From positions 62,001-126,000 of the forward strand of contig NZ_WKJI01000001.1 in the NCBI RefSeq assembly GCF_009674685.1: DNA of 64,000 nt, in the 5' to 3' direction. Positions 1 to 7,746 of this stretch are shown here, piece by piece. The notes below the pieces were generated by a model. It worked only from the letters and a program-made list of their open reading frames with translations, was not told the DNA's origin and did no database searches. Position numbers and translations under genes: made by a program. The stretch is from Pedobacter puniceum. Its GTDB lineage: Bacteria > Bacteroidota > Bacteroidia > Sphingobacteriales > Sphingobacteriaceae. Position 1 is the first letter of the stretch. The number at the start of each line of letters is the position of its first letter.

Positions 1-742
1 CATCGGTAATTATAGCCACGTTTGGTTTTATTTTATGTGCTATCATTTCTGCGCCTCTTAAACCAATTTCTTCTTGTACAGCGTTTACGATATATAATCC
101 AAACGGTAATTTAACTTTGTTTTCATGTAAAAGTCTTGCAACTTCAGCAATCATAAAGCCACCAACGCGGTTATCTAGTGCTCTTCCAACATAATAACGG
201 TCGTTAAGCACCATAAATTCATCTTCATAAGTGATTACACAACCTACATGTATGCCTAATTTCTCAACTTCTTCTTTTGAAGTACAGCCACAATCAAGAA
301 AAATATTTTTTAGTTGAGGAGTTTCTTCTTTCTCACCACCATGACGAGTATGTATTGCCGGCCATCCAAAAACAGCTTTTACTATTCCTTTTTCTGTATG
401 GATATTCACTCTTTTAGAAGGCGCTATTTGATGATCTGAACCCCCATTTCTGATAACATAAATTAAACCATCACTAGTGATATAGTTTACAAACCAAGAA
501 ATCTCATCGGCATGAGCTTCTATAACCACTTTATAGTCTGCTTTAGGATTAATTACACCAACTGCAGTACCATAATTATCTACATAATGCTCGTCTATAT
601 ATGGTTTTAGGTAGTCTAACCATATTTTTTGTCCTTCCCACTCAAAACCTGTAGGAGATGGGTTATTGATATATTGTTCTAAAAATGCTAGTGATTTTTT
701 ATTTACTACTTCTACTTTCTTCTGCTCTTTTTTCTTAGCCAT
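1..742 (-). CDS. M42 family metallopeptidase (partial)
   Basis: This is the N-terminal part of an M42 glutamyl/deblocking aminopeptidase of the TET type, a cytosolic dizinc enzyme that trims peptides. It begins with MAKKKEQKK at 742 and runs off the left edge after about 247 codons, so roughly 100 C-terminal residues are missing. Visible family motifs are SPTGFEW near the N-terminus, EAHADEISWFV (first metal His-Asp), RALDNRVGG (bridging Asp) and NAVQEEIGLRGA (catalytic Glu pair). A TATATTTG element at 765-772 on the minus strand is a good Bacteroidota -7 box just upstream. The family call is secure; the substrate is unknown. Confidence 0.93.
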   Translation of the reverse strand, partial: MAKKKEQKKVEVVNKKSLAFLEQYINNPSPTGFEWEGQKIWLDYLKPYIDEHYVDNYGTAVGVINPKADYKVVIEAHADEISWFVNYITSDGLIYVIRNGGSDHQIAPSKRVNIHTEKGIVKAVFGWPAIHTRHGGEKEETPQLKNIFLDCGCTSKEEVEKLGIHVGCVITYEDEFMVLNDRYYVGRALDNRVGGFMIAEVARLLHENKVKLPFGLYIVNAVQEEIGLRGAEMIAHKIKPNVAIITD

Positions 743-764
743 ATTGATATAAAAATGTTTAAAG

Positions 765-772
765 CAAATATA
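765..772 (-). promoter_or_regulatory. candidate -7 promoter element for the M42 peptidase
   Basis: Read on the minus strand this is TATATTTG, a full match to the Bacteroidota -7 consensus TAnnTTTG, about 23 bases upstream of the peptidase ATG. No convincing TTTG -33 box is seen 19 bases further upstream, so the call rests on the -7 box alone. Confidence 0.4.
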
Positions 773-789
773 TTATTTACTTATTTGTA

Positions 790-1209
790 TTAGTTTAATC
801 TTTTTTCCATGATAATGTAATCAATACCTTTTCTGGTAAAAGCCTCCTCAGTTTCAGTAAAACCAAATTGTTTGTAGAAACTAATAGCACTTAATCTTGC
901 ATTACACCAAATTAAAGTTTTGCCTTGGCTTTTTGCTAAATCTATGGTAAAGTTCATTAATGCTTTTCCAAATCCCTTCCCTTGATACTCCTTTAAAGTG
1001 GCAAATTTCCTGAACTGTACAGATGAACCCTTATCAAAAACAGATAGTATAGAAACCAATTTATTATCCGTGAAAACGCCAAAATGTAGTCCGTAATAAT
1101 CTTCTTTAAGTTTAATGTCTGATATAGGACTGCCTGGATAAAGTTCTTTTTGTCTGATATCCCAAGTAAGTTCTGGGGTAATTTGTTCAATGGTAAAGTT
1201 TGGTGTCAT
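790..1209 (-). CDS. GNAT family N-acetyltransferase
   Basis: A 139-residue single-domain GNAT protein that transfers an acetyl group from acetyl-CoA to an unidentified amine. The acetyl-CoA pyrophosphate loop is visible as EYQGKGFGKALM at about residues 74-85 (R/QxxGxG/A type), preceded by the beta-4 strand with VQFRKFATL and followed by the C-terminal FYKQFGFTETEE motif typical of the fold. It lies between the M42 peptidase and the acyl-CoA carboxylase, all on the minus strand, with short gaps. Start is ATG at 1209. The substrate cannot be read from the sequence. Confidence 0.9.
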   Translation of the reverse strand: MTPNFTIEQITPELTWDIRQKELYPGSPISDIKLKEDYYGLHFGVFTDNKLVSILSVFDKGSSVQFRKFATLKEYQGKGFGKALMNFTIDLAKSQGKTLIWCNARLSAISFYKQFGFTETEEAFTRKGIDYIIMEKRLN

Positions 1210-1247
1210 AATTCTGAGCTTAAAATATCACATGAGTTTAAAATTAT

Positions 1248-2789
1248 TTATAGCGGGATGTTGCCGTGTTTTTTACGTGGCTTTTGCACCACTTTGTTTT
1301 CTAACATTTTAAAAGATTTTATCAATTTTATTCTGGTTTCTGCTGGTTCTATAACTTCATCGATAAAACCTCTTTCTGCTGCCCGATAAGGGTTGGCAAA
1401 TAAATCAGAATATTCTTTTTCTTTCTCTAGCCATTTTTCTTGCGGATTTTCTGCCGTACTGATTTCTTTTTTAAAGATAATCTCTGCTGCTCCTTTAGCT
1501 CCCATAACAGCAATTTCAGCACTTGGCCAAGCAAAATTCATGTCTGCGGCAATGTGTTTAGAATTCATCACATCGTAAGCACCACCATAAGCTTTTCTGA
1601 GAATAACGGTTATACGCGGAACGGTGGCCTCGCTAAAAGCAAACAATAATTTAGCTCCATTAGTGATGATAGCATTCCATTCTTGGTCTGTACCGGGTAA
1701 AAAGCCAGGTACATCTTCAAAAACCAGAAGTGGGATATTAAAACAATCACAAAAACGAACAAAGCGAGCCGCTTTTTTTGATGAATTGATATCTAAAACA
1801 CCCGCAAGAAATGCTGGCTGATTAGCAATGATACCTATGCTTTTTCCTGCTAGCCTAGCAAAACCTACCACAATGTTTTCTGCATAATCTTTATGAACTT
1901 CCATAAAGGATTGTTCATCTATAACTTCATCTATAATGGTTCTTACATCGTATGGCTGTTGTATGTTTTCTGGAAGTATGGTGTTGAGTTTCTCTCTTCT
2001 TTCGTTTCCAGCCTGATAATTTAAAGAGGGTGCAGGCTCCTCGCAGTTTTGAGGAATGTAAGAAAGAACTTTTTTGAGATGTTGGATAGCCTCAATCTCA
2101 TTTGCGCAAGCAAAATGGGTAACACCAGATTTTGTTGCATGCGTTTGGGCACCACCTAATTCTTCTGAGCTTACCTCTTCATGGGTAACTGTCTTCACTA
2201 CATTTGGCCCTGTCACAAACATATAGGAGGTGTTTTCTACCATGAAAATAAAATCTGTGATGGCCGGAGAGTAAACTGCCCCACCCGCACAAGGTCCCAT
2301 AATAGCAGATAATTGTGGAATGACACCAGAAGCTAAGGTATTCCTGTAAAAAATATCGGCATAGCCACCTAAAGAAACTACTCCTTCTTGTATTCTTGCT
2401 CCTCCAGAATCGTTTAAACCAATAACTGGAGCTCCGTTTTGCATTGCTAAATCCATAATTCTACAGATTTTTTCGGCATGTGTTTCAGATAAAGAGCCTC
2501 CAAAAACAGTAAAATCTTGTGCGTACACATAAACTAAGCGATTGTTAATAGTGCCATAACCTGTTACCACACCGTCGCCAAGGTATTGCTCTTTATCCAT
2601 CCCAAAATCGGTAGAACGATGCGTAACCATCATGCCTATTTCTTCGAAAGAGTTTTCATCTAGTAAGAAATGAAGTCTTTCTCTGGCTGTTAACTTGCCT
2701 TTTTTATGCTGTGCGGCAATTCTTTCTGGGCCTCCACCGTTTAGCGCTTCAGCTTTTTTATTATTTAGAAGATCTAATTTTTTATTCAC
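1248..2789 (-). CDS. acyl-CoA carboxylase, carboxyltransferase subunit (propionyl/methylmalonyl-CoA type)
   Basis: This 513-residue protein is a carboxyltransferase subunit of the propionyl-CoA carboxylase beta / methylmalonyl-CoA decarboxylase alpha family, which moves CO2 between biotin and an acyl-CoA. It has the full two-crotonase layout. [21 protein letters not shown] is at the N-terminus. The oxyanion-hole segments appear as SGGARIQEG and [11 protein letters not shown] in the first half and as [16 protein letters not shown] and [14 protein letters not shown] in the second. The C-terminus KKHGNIPL is typical. No biotin carrier or biotin carboxylase gene lies nearby, so those partners must be elsewhere. 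Length and motifs are intact; choosing between propionyl-CoA carboxylase and the decarboxylase is not possible here. Confidence 0.93.
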   Translation of the reverse strand: MNKKLDLLNNKKAEALNGGGPERIAAQHKKGKLTARERLHFLLDENSFEEIGMMVTHRSTDFGMDKEQYLGDGVVTGYGTINNRLVYVYAQDFTVFGGSLSETHAEKICRIMDLAMQNGAPVIGLNDSGGARIQEGVVSLGGYADIFYRNTLASGVIPQLSAIMGPCAGGAVYSPAITDFIFMVENTSYMFVTGPNVVKTVTHEEVSSEELGGAQTHATKSGVTHFACANEIEAIQHLKKVLSYIPQNCEEPAPSLNYQAGNERREKLNTILPENIQQPYDVRTIIDEVIDEQSFMEVHKDYAENIVVGFARLAGKSIGIIANQPAFLAGVLDINSSKKAARFVRFCDCFNIPLLVFEDVPGFLPGTDQEWNAIITNGAKLLFAFSEATVPRITVILRKAYGGAYDVMNSKHIAADMNFAWPSAEIAVMGAKGAAEIIFKKEISTAENPQEKWLEKEKEYSDLFANPYRAAERGFIDEVIEPAETRIKLIKSFKMLENKVVQKPRKKHGNIPL

Positions 2790-2942
2790 TTGAGCTGTAT
2801 TTACGATTTAAAATGAATGTATAAATTTTTACGTTAATAGTTGCGATATAAAGAGCTAAATTTATATTTGTAGCGTTATCAATCGTAAGCTTTACAATTT
2901 ATTGATTTTGTGACACTAAAAAAAGTTTATTTTGAAACCAGT

Positions 2943-2962
2943 ATCAAACATAAATGTTTGAT
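2943..2962. promoter_or_regulatory. 20-bp perfect inverted repeat in a divergent promoter region
   Basis: ATCAAACATAAATGTTTGAT has two 9-base arms around a central AA. It lies between the leftward carboxylase gene and the rightward small-protein/SulP genes. Each arm contains a TTTG-like -7 core (TATGTTTG on the minus strand; AATGTTTG on the plus strand, with a TTTG at 2931-2934 upstream). It could be a dimeric repressor site overlapping two divergent promoters. The role is inferred from symmetry and position only. Confidence 0.45.
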
Positions 2963-2973
2963 GATAATGTTAA

Positions 2974-3321
2974 ATGAAAAGGGCTTTATATCTTAATTTA
3001 ATCAGTACATTATTCTTATTCATCTTTGCAGTGAAGATGGGTATTTCTGTAGCGCCCTTAGTTTATAGTATAGATAAAGGAACTGTAAATGCAGCTATTC
3101 TTCAATTAGAGTTAGAGAGCAATACAAAAGATCATAACTCTGATCATTCTAAAGACATTAATAAACTTTTAAAATACGGTTCAGAACTTAATCACATCTA
3201 TGAGTTTTGCTTAAATCCTATACCAACGAATGGCAATCTTAAGTATTTTGTAAAACCTAGGAATTATATCAATTCATTTTACCCATCGGTGCTTACACCG
3301 CCTCCAAACCATTTGATTTAA
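2974..3321 (+). CDS. small hypothetical protein with N-terminal signal/TM segment
   Basis: A 115-residue protein that I do not recognise as a named family. It has one hydrophobic N-terminal segment (about residues 5-30, YLNLISTLFLFIFAVKMGI) that could be a signal peptide or anchor, a charged middle with DHNSDHSKD, and a Pro-rich tail YPSVLTPPPN. It ends 84 bases before the SulP transporter gene on the same strand and starts just after a 20-bp palindrome, so it is probably the first gene of that transcription unit. A second small protein (5783-6193) of similar build, also ending in a Pro-containing tail, lies on the other side of the transporter/anhydrase pair. Confidence 0.6.
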   Translation: MKRALYLNLISTLFLFIFAVKMGISVAPLVYSIDKGTVNAAILQLELESNTKDHNSDHSKDINKLLKYGSELNHIYEFCLNPIPTNGNLKYFVKPRNYINSFYPSVLTPPPNHLI

Positions 3322-3405
3322 ATTATTATACGTACATTGATGATAATCAGTGTATAAGGGGGATATTTAAATCAAAAAAATAACAACATTTATTTATAAT
3401 TTTTT

Positions 3406-5070
3406 ATGGAAAAAGATAACAAGTCTTTATTTCCGGGGTTTAATGCGGCTAAATACTTTAATCCGCAAACACTAAAAAAAGATCTACCTTCTAGTATCGT
3501 AGTGTTTTTAGTGGCTTTACCTTTATGTTTAGGTATTGCATTAGCATCCGGGGCACCTTTATTTGCAGGTTTATTAACAGGTATAATAGGAGGTGTTGTT
3601 GTAGCAAGTTTTAGTGGGTCGCAACTAAGTGTGAGTGGGCCTGCTGCTGGCTTAACAGTGATTGTTTTGAATGCAATTACACAGTTAGGAAGCTATGATA
3701 TTTTTATTCTTGCAGTTTTAATTGCAGGTATCATTCAAATCATTTTAGGAATAGCCAAAGCAGGTACTATTGGTAATTATTTTCCATCAGCTGTTATAGA
3801 GGGGATGCTTGCAGCTATTGGTATCATCTTAATTTTAAAGCAATTACCACATGCTTTAGGCTATGATAAAAGTTACGAAGGCGAAGAGTCTTTTAAACAA
3901 GTAAATGATGATAACACTTTTACAGCTATTATAACCGCTGTAGAGAATATGCAGTTAGGTGCAGTTATCATCTCTGTACTTTCTTTGGCTATTTTAATCT
4001 TGTGGCCAAAAATTAAGCAAGTTGCTGCTGTTCCTGCTGCTTTGGTGGTAGTGTTAACAGGTATTGGTTTAACTTTTGCTTTTCAAGAGACAGGTTTAGC
4101 ACTAACTGGTGAACATATGGTGCAAATACCTATGGTAGCTAGTTTTGCAGAGTTTCAAAATTTATTTTTATTTCCAGATTTTACCGCTATAACAAATCCG
4201 AAAGTTTGGACAGTAGCAGTAACGATAGCTATAGTAGCTTCTTTAGAAACCTTATTAAGCTTAGAAGCTATTGATAAAATTGACCCGCAGAAACGCGTTT
4301 CTCCAACAAACAGAGAGCTTGTTGCCCAAGGTGTTGGGAATACAGTAAGTGGTTTATTAGGTGGTTTACCTATGACTTCTGTTATCGTAAGGTCATCAGC
4401 TAATGTTAATTCTGGGGCCAAAACTAAAATGTCGGCTATTTTTCACGGCATATGGTTGCTAGCGGCTTTATTAGTTATTCCGGGGCTTATCAATAAAATT
4501 CCTTTAGCTGCTTTGGCTGCTATTTTATTATTTACAGGTTATAAGCTTGCTAATGCCACTTTGTTTTCTAAAATGTGGCGTCATGGTAAAAATCAGTTTA
4601 TTCCTTTTATAGTTACTGTTCTTGCAGTTGTATTTACAGATTTACTTACAGGTGTTGCAGTTGGTATGTTAATAGGTGTTTTCTATCTGTTAAGAGCCAA
4701 TATGAGAAATCCTTATTTCTATAAGCTAGAGAAAGATGGTAAACAAAAAACGCTACGTTTAAAACTCTCAGAAGAGGTTTCCTTCTTAAACAAAGGAGCT
4801 ATTTTATACACTTTAACACATATCCCTAAAGGAGCTAAAGTTATTATTGATGGTTCTAACTCTAAGTATATAGATAGAGATGTTTTAGAAATTATCGAGA
4901 ATTTCCACGAGCATGCTTACACAAAGCAAATAGACGTAGAGTTGGTTAATATTCATCCTAAATACGAGCTTCCTAAGCTTCAGGATTTGATTATACAGCC
5001 TGGTGATATTGAGGAAATTGTAGATATTAACAAAGTAAATAACGAAAAGGAGTTACAAAAAAATAACTAA
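3406..5070 (+). CDS. SulP family inorganic anion transporter
   Basis: A 554-residue inner-membrane SulP/SLC26 transporter. The N-terminal 430 or so residues are highly hydrophobic with the family segments LPLCLGIALASGAPLFAGL, GSQLSVSGPAAGLTVIVLN and a GLLGGLPMTSVIVRSSANVNSGAKT block. The C-terminal 110 residues are a shortened STAS-like cytoplasmic domain (AILYTLTHIPKGAKVIIDGS). Because the next gene, 9 bases downstream, is a beta-carbonic anhydrase, bicarbonate is the likeliest substrate, as in BicA-like SulP proteins, although sulfate cannot be excluded. The substrate is an inference from context; the family is certain. Confidence 0.95.
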   Translation: MEKDNKSLFPGFNAAKYFNPQTLKKDLPSSIVVFLVALPLCLGIALASGAPLFAGLLTGIIGGVVVASFSGSQLSVSGPAAGLTVIVLNAITQLGSYDIFILAVLIAGIIQIILGIAKAGTIGNYFPSAVIEGMLAAIGIILILKQLPHALGYDKSYEGEESFKQVNDDNTFTAIITAVENMQLGAVIISVLSLAILILWPKIKQVAAVPAALVVVLTGIGLTFAFQETGLALTGEHMVQIPMVASFAEFQNLFLFPDFTAITNPKVWTVAVTIAIVASLETLLSLEAIDKIDPQKRVSPTNRELVAQGVGNTVSGLLGGLPMTSVIVRSSANVNSGAKTKMSAIFHGIWLLAALLVIPGLINKIPLAALAAILLFTGYKLANATLFSKMWRHGKNQFIPFIVTVLAVVFTDLLTGVAVGMLIGVFYLLRANMRNPYFYKLEKDGKQKTLRLKLSEEVSFLNKGAILYTLTHIPKGAKVIIDGSNSKYIDRDVLEIIENFHEHAYTKQIDVELVNIHPKYELPKLQDLIIQPGDIEEIVDINKVNNEKELQKNN

Positions 5071-5079
5071 TTTAAGATC

Positions 5080-5724
5080 ATGATTGAAACTAAGCATATA
5101 ACATACGAGTCTTTAATAGAAGGCAATAAAGAGTGGGTAGCAGAAACTTTGAAGCAAGATGCTGACTATTTTAATAGATTGGCATCCGGACAAAAACCTC
5201 CGGTTTTATGGATAGGTTGCGCCGATAGCCGTGTTCCCGCTAATCAAATAACAGGTACTCTACCTGGAGAAATTTTTGTACATAGAAATATTGCAAATGT
5301 TATTGTTCATAATGATATGAGTATGTTATCGGTACTAGATTACGCCGTTAACGTATTAAAAGTTGAGCATGTTATTATTGCCGGACATTATGGCTGTGGT
5401 GGTGTTGCTGCCGCGATGACTGATAAGCAGTATGGATTAATTGACAACTGGTTGCGTAATATCAAAGATGTTTATCGTTTACACAAAGCAGAGATTGATG
5501 CTATTGCAGACCAAGAAGAAAAGGTTAGAAAAATGGTACATCTAAACGTAATAGAAGGCGTAAATAAACTTTGCGGAACTTCTATCATTCAAAATGCCTG
5601 GGCTCGCGGGCAAGAGTTAGAAGTACATGGCTGGGTAATTGATATCGAGACAGGTTTCATCAAAGACCTAGAAGTTACTTGTAATAGTAATGACGATTTT
5701 GATCATATATTTAAATTAGCTTAA
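5080..5724 (+). CDS. can: beta-class carbonic anhydrase
   Basis: A 214-residue cytosolic zinc enzyme that interconverts CO2 and bicarbonate. The zinc ligands and catalytic dyad are visible: Cys47 with Asp49 and Arg51 in GCADSRVPANQ, and His103 and Cys106 in GHYGCGG. Length matches the Can/CynT type. It starts 9 bases after the SulP transporter stop, so the two are translated from one message, and a strong terminator follows at once. The pair most likely imports and equilibrates bicarbonate, which would feed biotin-dependent carboxylases such as the acyl-CoA carboxylase encoded divergently next door. Confidence 0.97.
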   Translation: MIETKHITYESLIEGNKEWVAETLKQDADYFNRLASGQKPPVLWIGCADSRVPANQITGTLPGEIFVHRNIANVIVHNDMSMLSVLDYAVNVLKVEHVIIAGHYGCGGVAAAMTDKQYGLIDNWLRNIKDVYRLHKAEIDAIADQEEKVRKMVHLNVIEGVNKLCGTSIIQNAWARGQELEVHGWVIDIETGFIKDLEVTCNSNDDFDHIFKLA

Positions 5725-5739
5725 TTAGAACTAAATACC

Positions 5740-5777
5740 AATACAGCAGCATGTTTCTTGCTGCTGTATTATTTTTT
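5740..5777 (+). terminator. rho-independent terminator after carbonic anhydrase
   Basis: A 12-base perfect stem (5740-5751 with 5759-5770, core ACAGCAGCA/TGCTGCTGT), a 7-base loop, then ATTTTTT. It lies 15 bases after the anhydrase stop, so it should end the SulP-anhydrase transcript. Confidence 0.88.
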
Positions 5778-5782
5778 GTAAA

Positions 5783-6193
5783 ATGAAAAAGCTTAGGTCT
5801 TTTAAATTTGACAGCTTCATATTTTACATCATTGCAGCTATTGTATTTAACTTTAGCTATGACACTCCTGATACGCTACATACCAAACGCTTGACCAATT
5901 TGGGTTTTCAAGATAATCTTCAATTAAATGATTATGAATCTTACTATGAATTCTTCTCAGAATTTATATTAGGGTTAGATAATCATATAGAAGAGCAACA
6001 AGAATCAGAACAAGAACAAACCAACATTAAATTAAAGTTGTATATCACGCTATTTACAACTCTCGAACTTTTTTATATACCGATGTTTTTATCTGATTTG
6101 ATTGATTTTAACATCCAAAAGCTACCTAAAGGCAAATTACTCTCCATATTTCTTCCGCCAGAATTATCATCCTTCTTAGCAACAACTCCGTAA
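5783..6193 (+). CDS. small hypothetical protein, Bacteroidota type
   Basis: A 136-residue protein with no recognised domain. It has a hydrophobic N-terminal segment (about residues 10-28, FIFYIIAAIVFNF), a polar middle rich in Glu and Gln (EEQQESEQEQTN) and a second aromatic hydrophobic patch (LFTTLELFYIPMFL) before a Pro-rich tail KGKLLSIFLPPELSS. It follows the anhydrase terminator and precedes the outer-membrane-type protein by 39 bases, so it is probably co-transcribed with the latter. Its build resembles the small protein upstream of the SulP gene. Function unknown. Confidence 0.6.
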   Translation: MKKLRSFKFDSFIFYIIAAIVFNFSYDTPDTLHTKRLTNLGFQDNLQLNDYESYYEFFSEFILGLDNHIEEQQESEQEQTNIKLKLYITLFTTLELFYIPMFLSDLIDFNIQKLPKGKLLSIFLPPELSSFLATTP

Positions 6194-6232
6194 AGAGAAT
6201 TTTTTAAAATTATTTTAATAAAAAAAAGACTG

Positions 6233-7057
6233 ATGATAAAATATGTAATCAGGCTAATGGCATTCTTTTGCTTTTTAGCTTTATTTAATCAAGCCACTGC
6301 CAAACAAGACAGTACAAAATTCATTAAACTAGAACATGCAGAACCTCTTTATATTGATTTGATTAGAGATTTAGGAGCAAGAAAAGGAGAGAAAGAATGG
6401 AACGTGGGTTTAGGCATCCAAGATAATCTTAATTACGATGAGATAGAGCTTTTGGTAGAATATGAATGGGCAATAGCTAATCGTTTAGGTTTAGAGATAG
6501 AAGTACCTGTAAGTTTGTATAGTAAAAATGGCAAGGAAACTATTATTAAACAACCTTCTCATGCTTTTGAAGGTTTAAAAACAGCTTTTCAATGGACGTT
6601 TCTGGTGAATCCAAAGCTAAGAACCTCAATGGCTTTTGGCTATATCAATAAAGTAAAATTTACTGAGTTAAATAATATCACAACCAGAAATATGTTTGTA
6701 GGAAATAGCTTCAATCCATTTTTAGTAATAGCTAAGAGGATAGGAGCTAATTTCCATAGTTTGGTGTATACCGGGCCACAGTTTTACAAACCTTTTGTGA
6801 AGAAAAGTTGGGAGAATAGCTACGATGTAAATACAAACTTTCATTATATGATAACTAGCTCAAGAAATTTTATAGGGATAGAATTCAACAAGACCTTTAG
6901 AAATGAGGATTTTGATATGATGATAAGACCCCAAATGCGAGTAAGTATTGCTGATAATTTAATGGTTGGAATTGTTTCTGGTATTCCTGTAAATCGGGAA
7001 AATAAAAGGTTCCAAAGTTTTTTAAGGCTTATTTATGAGCCGGGCCACAAGCACTAA
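6233..7057 (+). CDS. conserved HAEPLYIDLIRDLGAR-motif protein, probable outer-membrane beta-barrel
   Basis: A 274-residue exported protein with a signal peptide (about residues 1-23, ending in NQATA). It opens with the strongly conserved Bacteroidota motif HAEPLYIDLIRDLGARKGE at about residues 35-53. The rest alternates short hydrophobic and aromatic strands (YEWAIANRLGLEIEVPVSLY, MMIRPQMRVSIADNLMVGIVSGIP) as expected for an outer-membrane barrel of about 10-12 strands. This family is sometimes given unrelated enzyme names in databases, which I do not accept. It closes the plus-strand run that starts with the SulP gene, and it shares its terminator with the convergent lipoprotein gene. Confidence 0.7.
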   Translation: MIKYVIRLMAFFCFLALFNQATAKQDSTKFIKLEHAEPLYIDLIRDLGARKGEKEWNVGLGIQDNLNYDEIELLVEYEWAIANRLGLEIEVPVSLYSKNGKETIIKQPSHAFEGLKTAFQWTFLVNPKLRTSMAFGYINKVKFTELNNITTRNMFVGNSFNPFLVIAKRIGANFHSLVYTGPQFYKPFVKKSWENSYDVNTNFHYMITSSRNFIGIEFNKTFRNEDFDMMIRPQMRVSIADNLMVGIVSGIPVNRENKRFQSFLRLIYEPGHKH

Positions 7058-7061
7058 CCAT

Positions 7062-7097
7062 AAACAGCTTTGCAGAATTACCGCTGCAAAGCTGTTT
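7062..7097. terminator. bidirectional terminator between convergent genes
   Basis: A perfect 14-base stem (7062-7075 with 7084-7097, AAACAGCTTTGCAG/CTGCAAAGCTGTTT) and an 8-base loop, with T-rich DNA on the right and an A-containing flank on the left. It lies between the plus-strand barrel gene (stop at 7057) and the minus-strand lipoprotein gene. The lipoprotein stop codon (7078-7080) is in the loop, so the right arm is coding sequence. Confidence 0.8.
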
Positions 7098-7686
7098 CTT
7101 TTACCTCTAAAAGGTTATAATTACTTACAGATAATTTTATCCAGCCATAGCTGATGCTGGCGTCTTGTTTTTCTAATCTGAGGCCTATATAGTAGTCTGT
7201 TTTTGAATTCCATGTGCCAGATATAGAATCTCTTACTGCACTTGAAGGAGACCTTTCATAATAAGCCATTAAAAATTCACCACTTTCCCAGCGTTCTTTT
7301 TCTTCAATTAAATCCTTATAAGAAAAGGTTTTAGGGAAAGCCAAACTATTTATCAATGCTACTTTAAGTTTGCCGTTTAAGGTCTTTGTTTTTAAGCTTT
7401 TGATGGTTTGGCTAGTGGTATTATTCTGGCTAGCTGTAAAACTAATGTCTGCTAAAGCGTCTTCATTAATATCAATGGTAATGGTTTTATTTTCAATAGC
7501 ATTTGAAAGTTTAATATCCTTAACAGGATCAAATTTTTGATAAAAAAGTAAATCGGTTCTTAAGCTATCTATCACCACATAATTGGTACGTCTGCTAAAG
7601 TTTTCATCCTCAGAACAAGCATAAAGTGCTATACAAGCAAGAAATAATACAAAATAGCCTAATCTCATTTCATAGAAATATTTCAC
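7078..7686 (-). CDS. hypothetical lipoprotein
   Basis: A 202-residue protein with a lipoprotein signal peptide: hydrophobic core LGYFVLFLACIALY and lipobox LYAC, with the acylated Cys at about residue 24 followed by SEDEN. The remainder has no named domain; it is predicted to be mostly beta-strand, with TITIDINEDALADISFTA and a C-terminal KTDYYIGLRLEKQDASISYGWIKLSV that resembles short beta-sandwich endings. The acidic residues after the Cys fit surface export signals of Bacteroidota lipoproteins. The last codons form one arm of the shared terminator hairpin. Function unknown. Confidence 0.7.
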   Translation of the reverse strand: MKYFYEMRLGYFVLFLACIALYACSEDENFSRRTNYVVIDSLRTDLLFYQKFDPVKDIKLSNAIENKTITIDINEDALADISFTASQNNTTSQTIKSLKTKTLNGKLKVALINSLAFPKTFSYKDLIEEKERWESGEFLMAYYERSPSSAVRDSISGTWNSKTDYYIGLRLEKQDASISYGWIKLSVSNYNLLEVKETALQR

Positions 7687-7746
7687 TAAATGTATAAAAA
7701 AGCTGTCGTTTTAAATAATCAATTCTATGTCTTTTCTCTTTATGCG

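Noticed and set aside
6233-7057. Purine biosynthesis enzyme annotation
   Set aside because: The motif protein has a signal peptide and barrel-like strands and shares nothing with such an enzyme.
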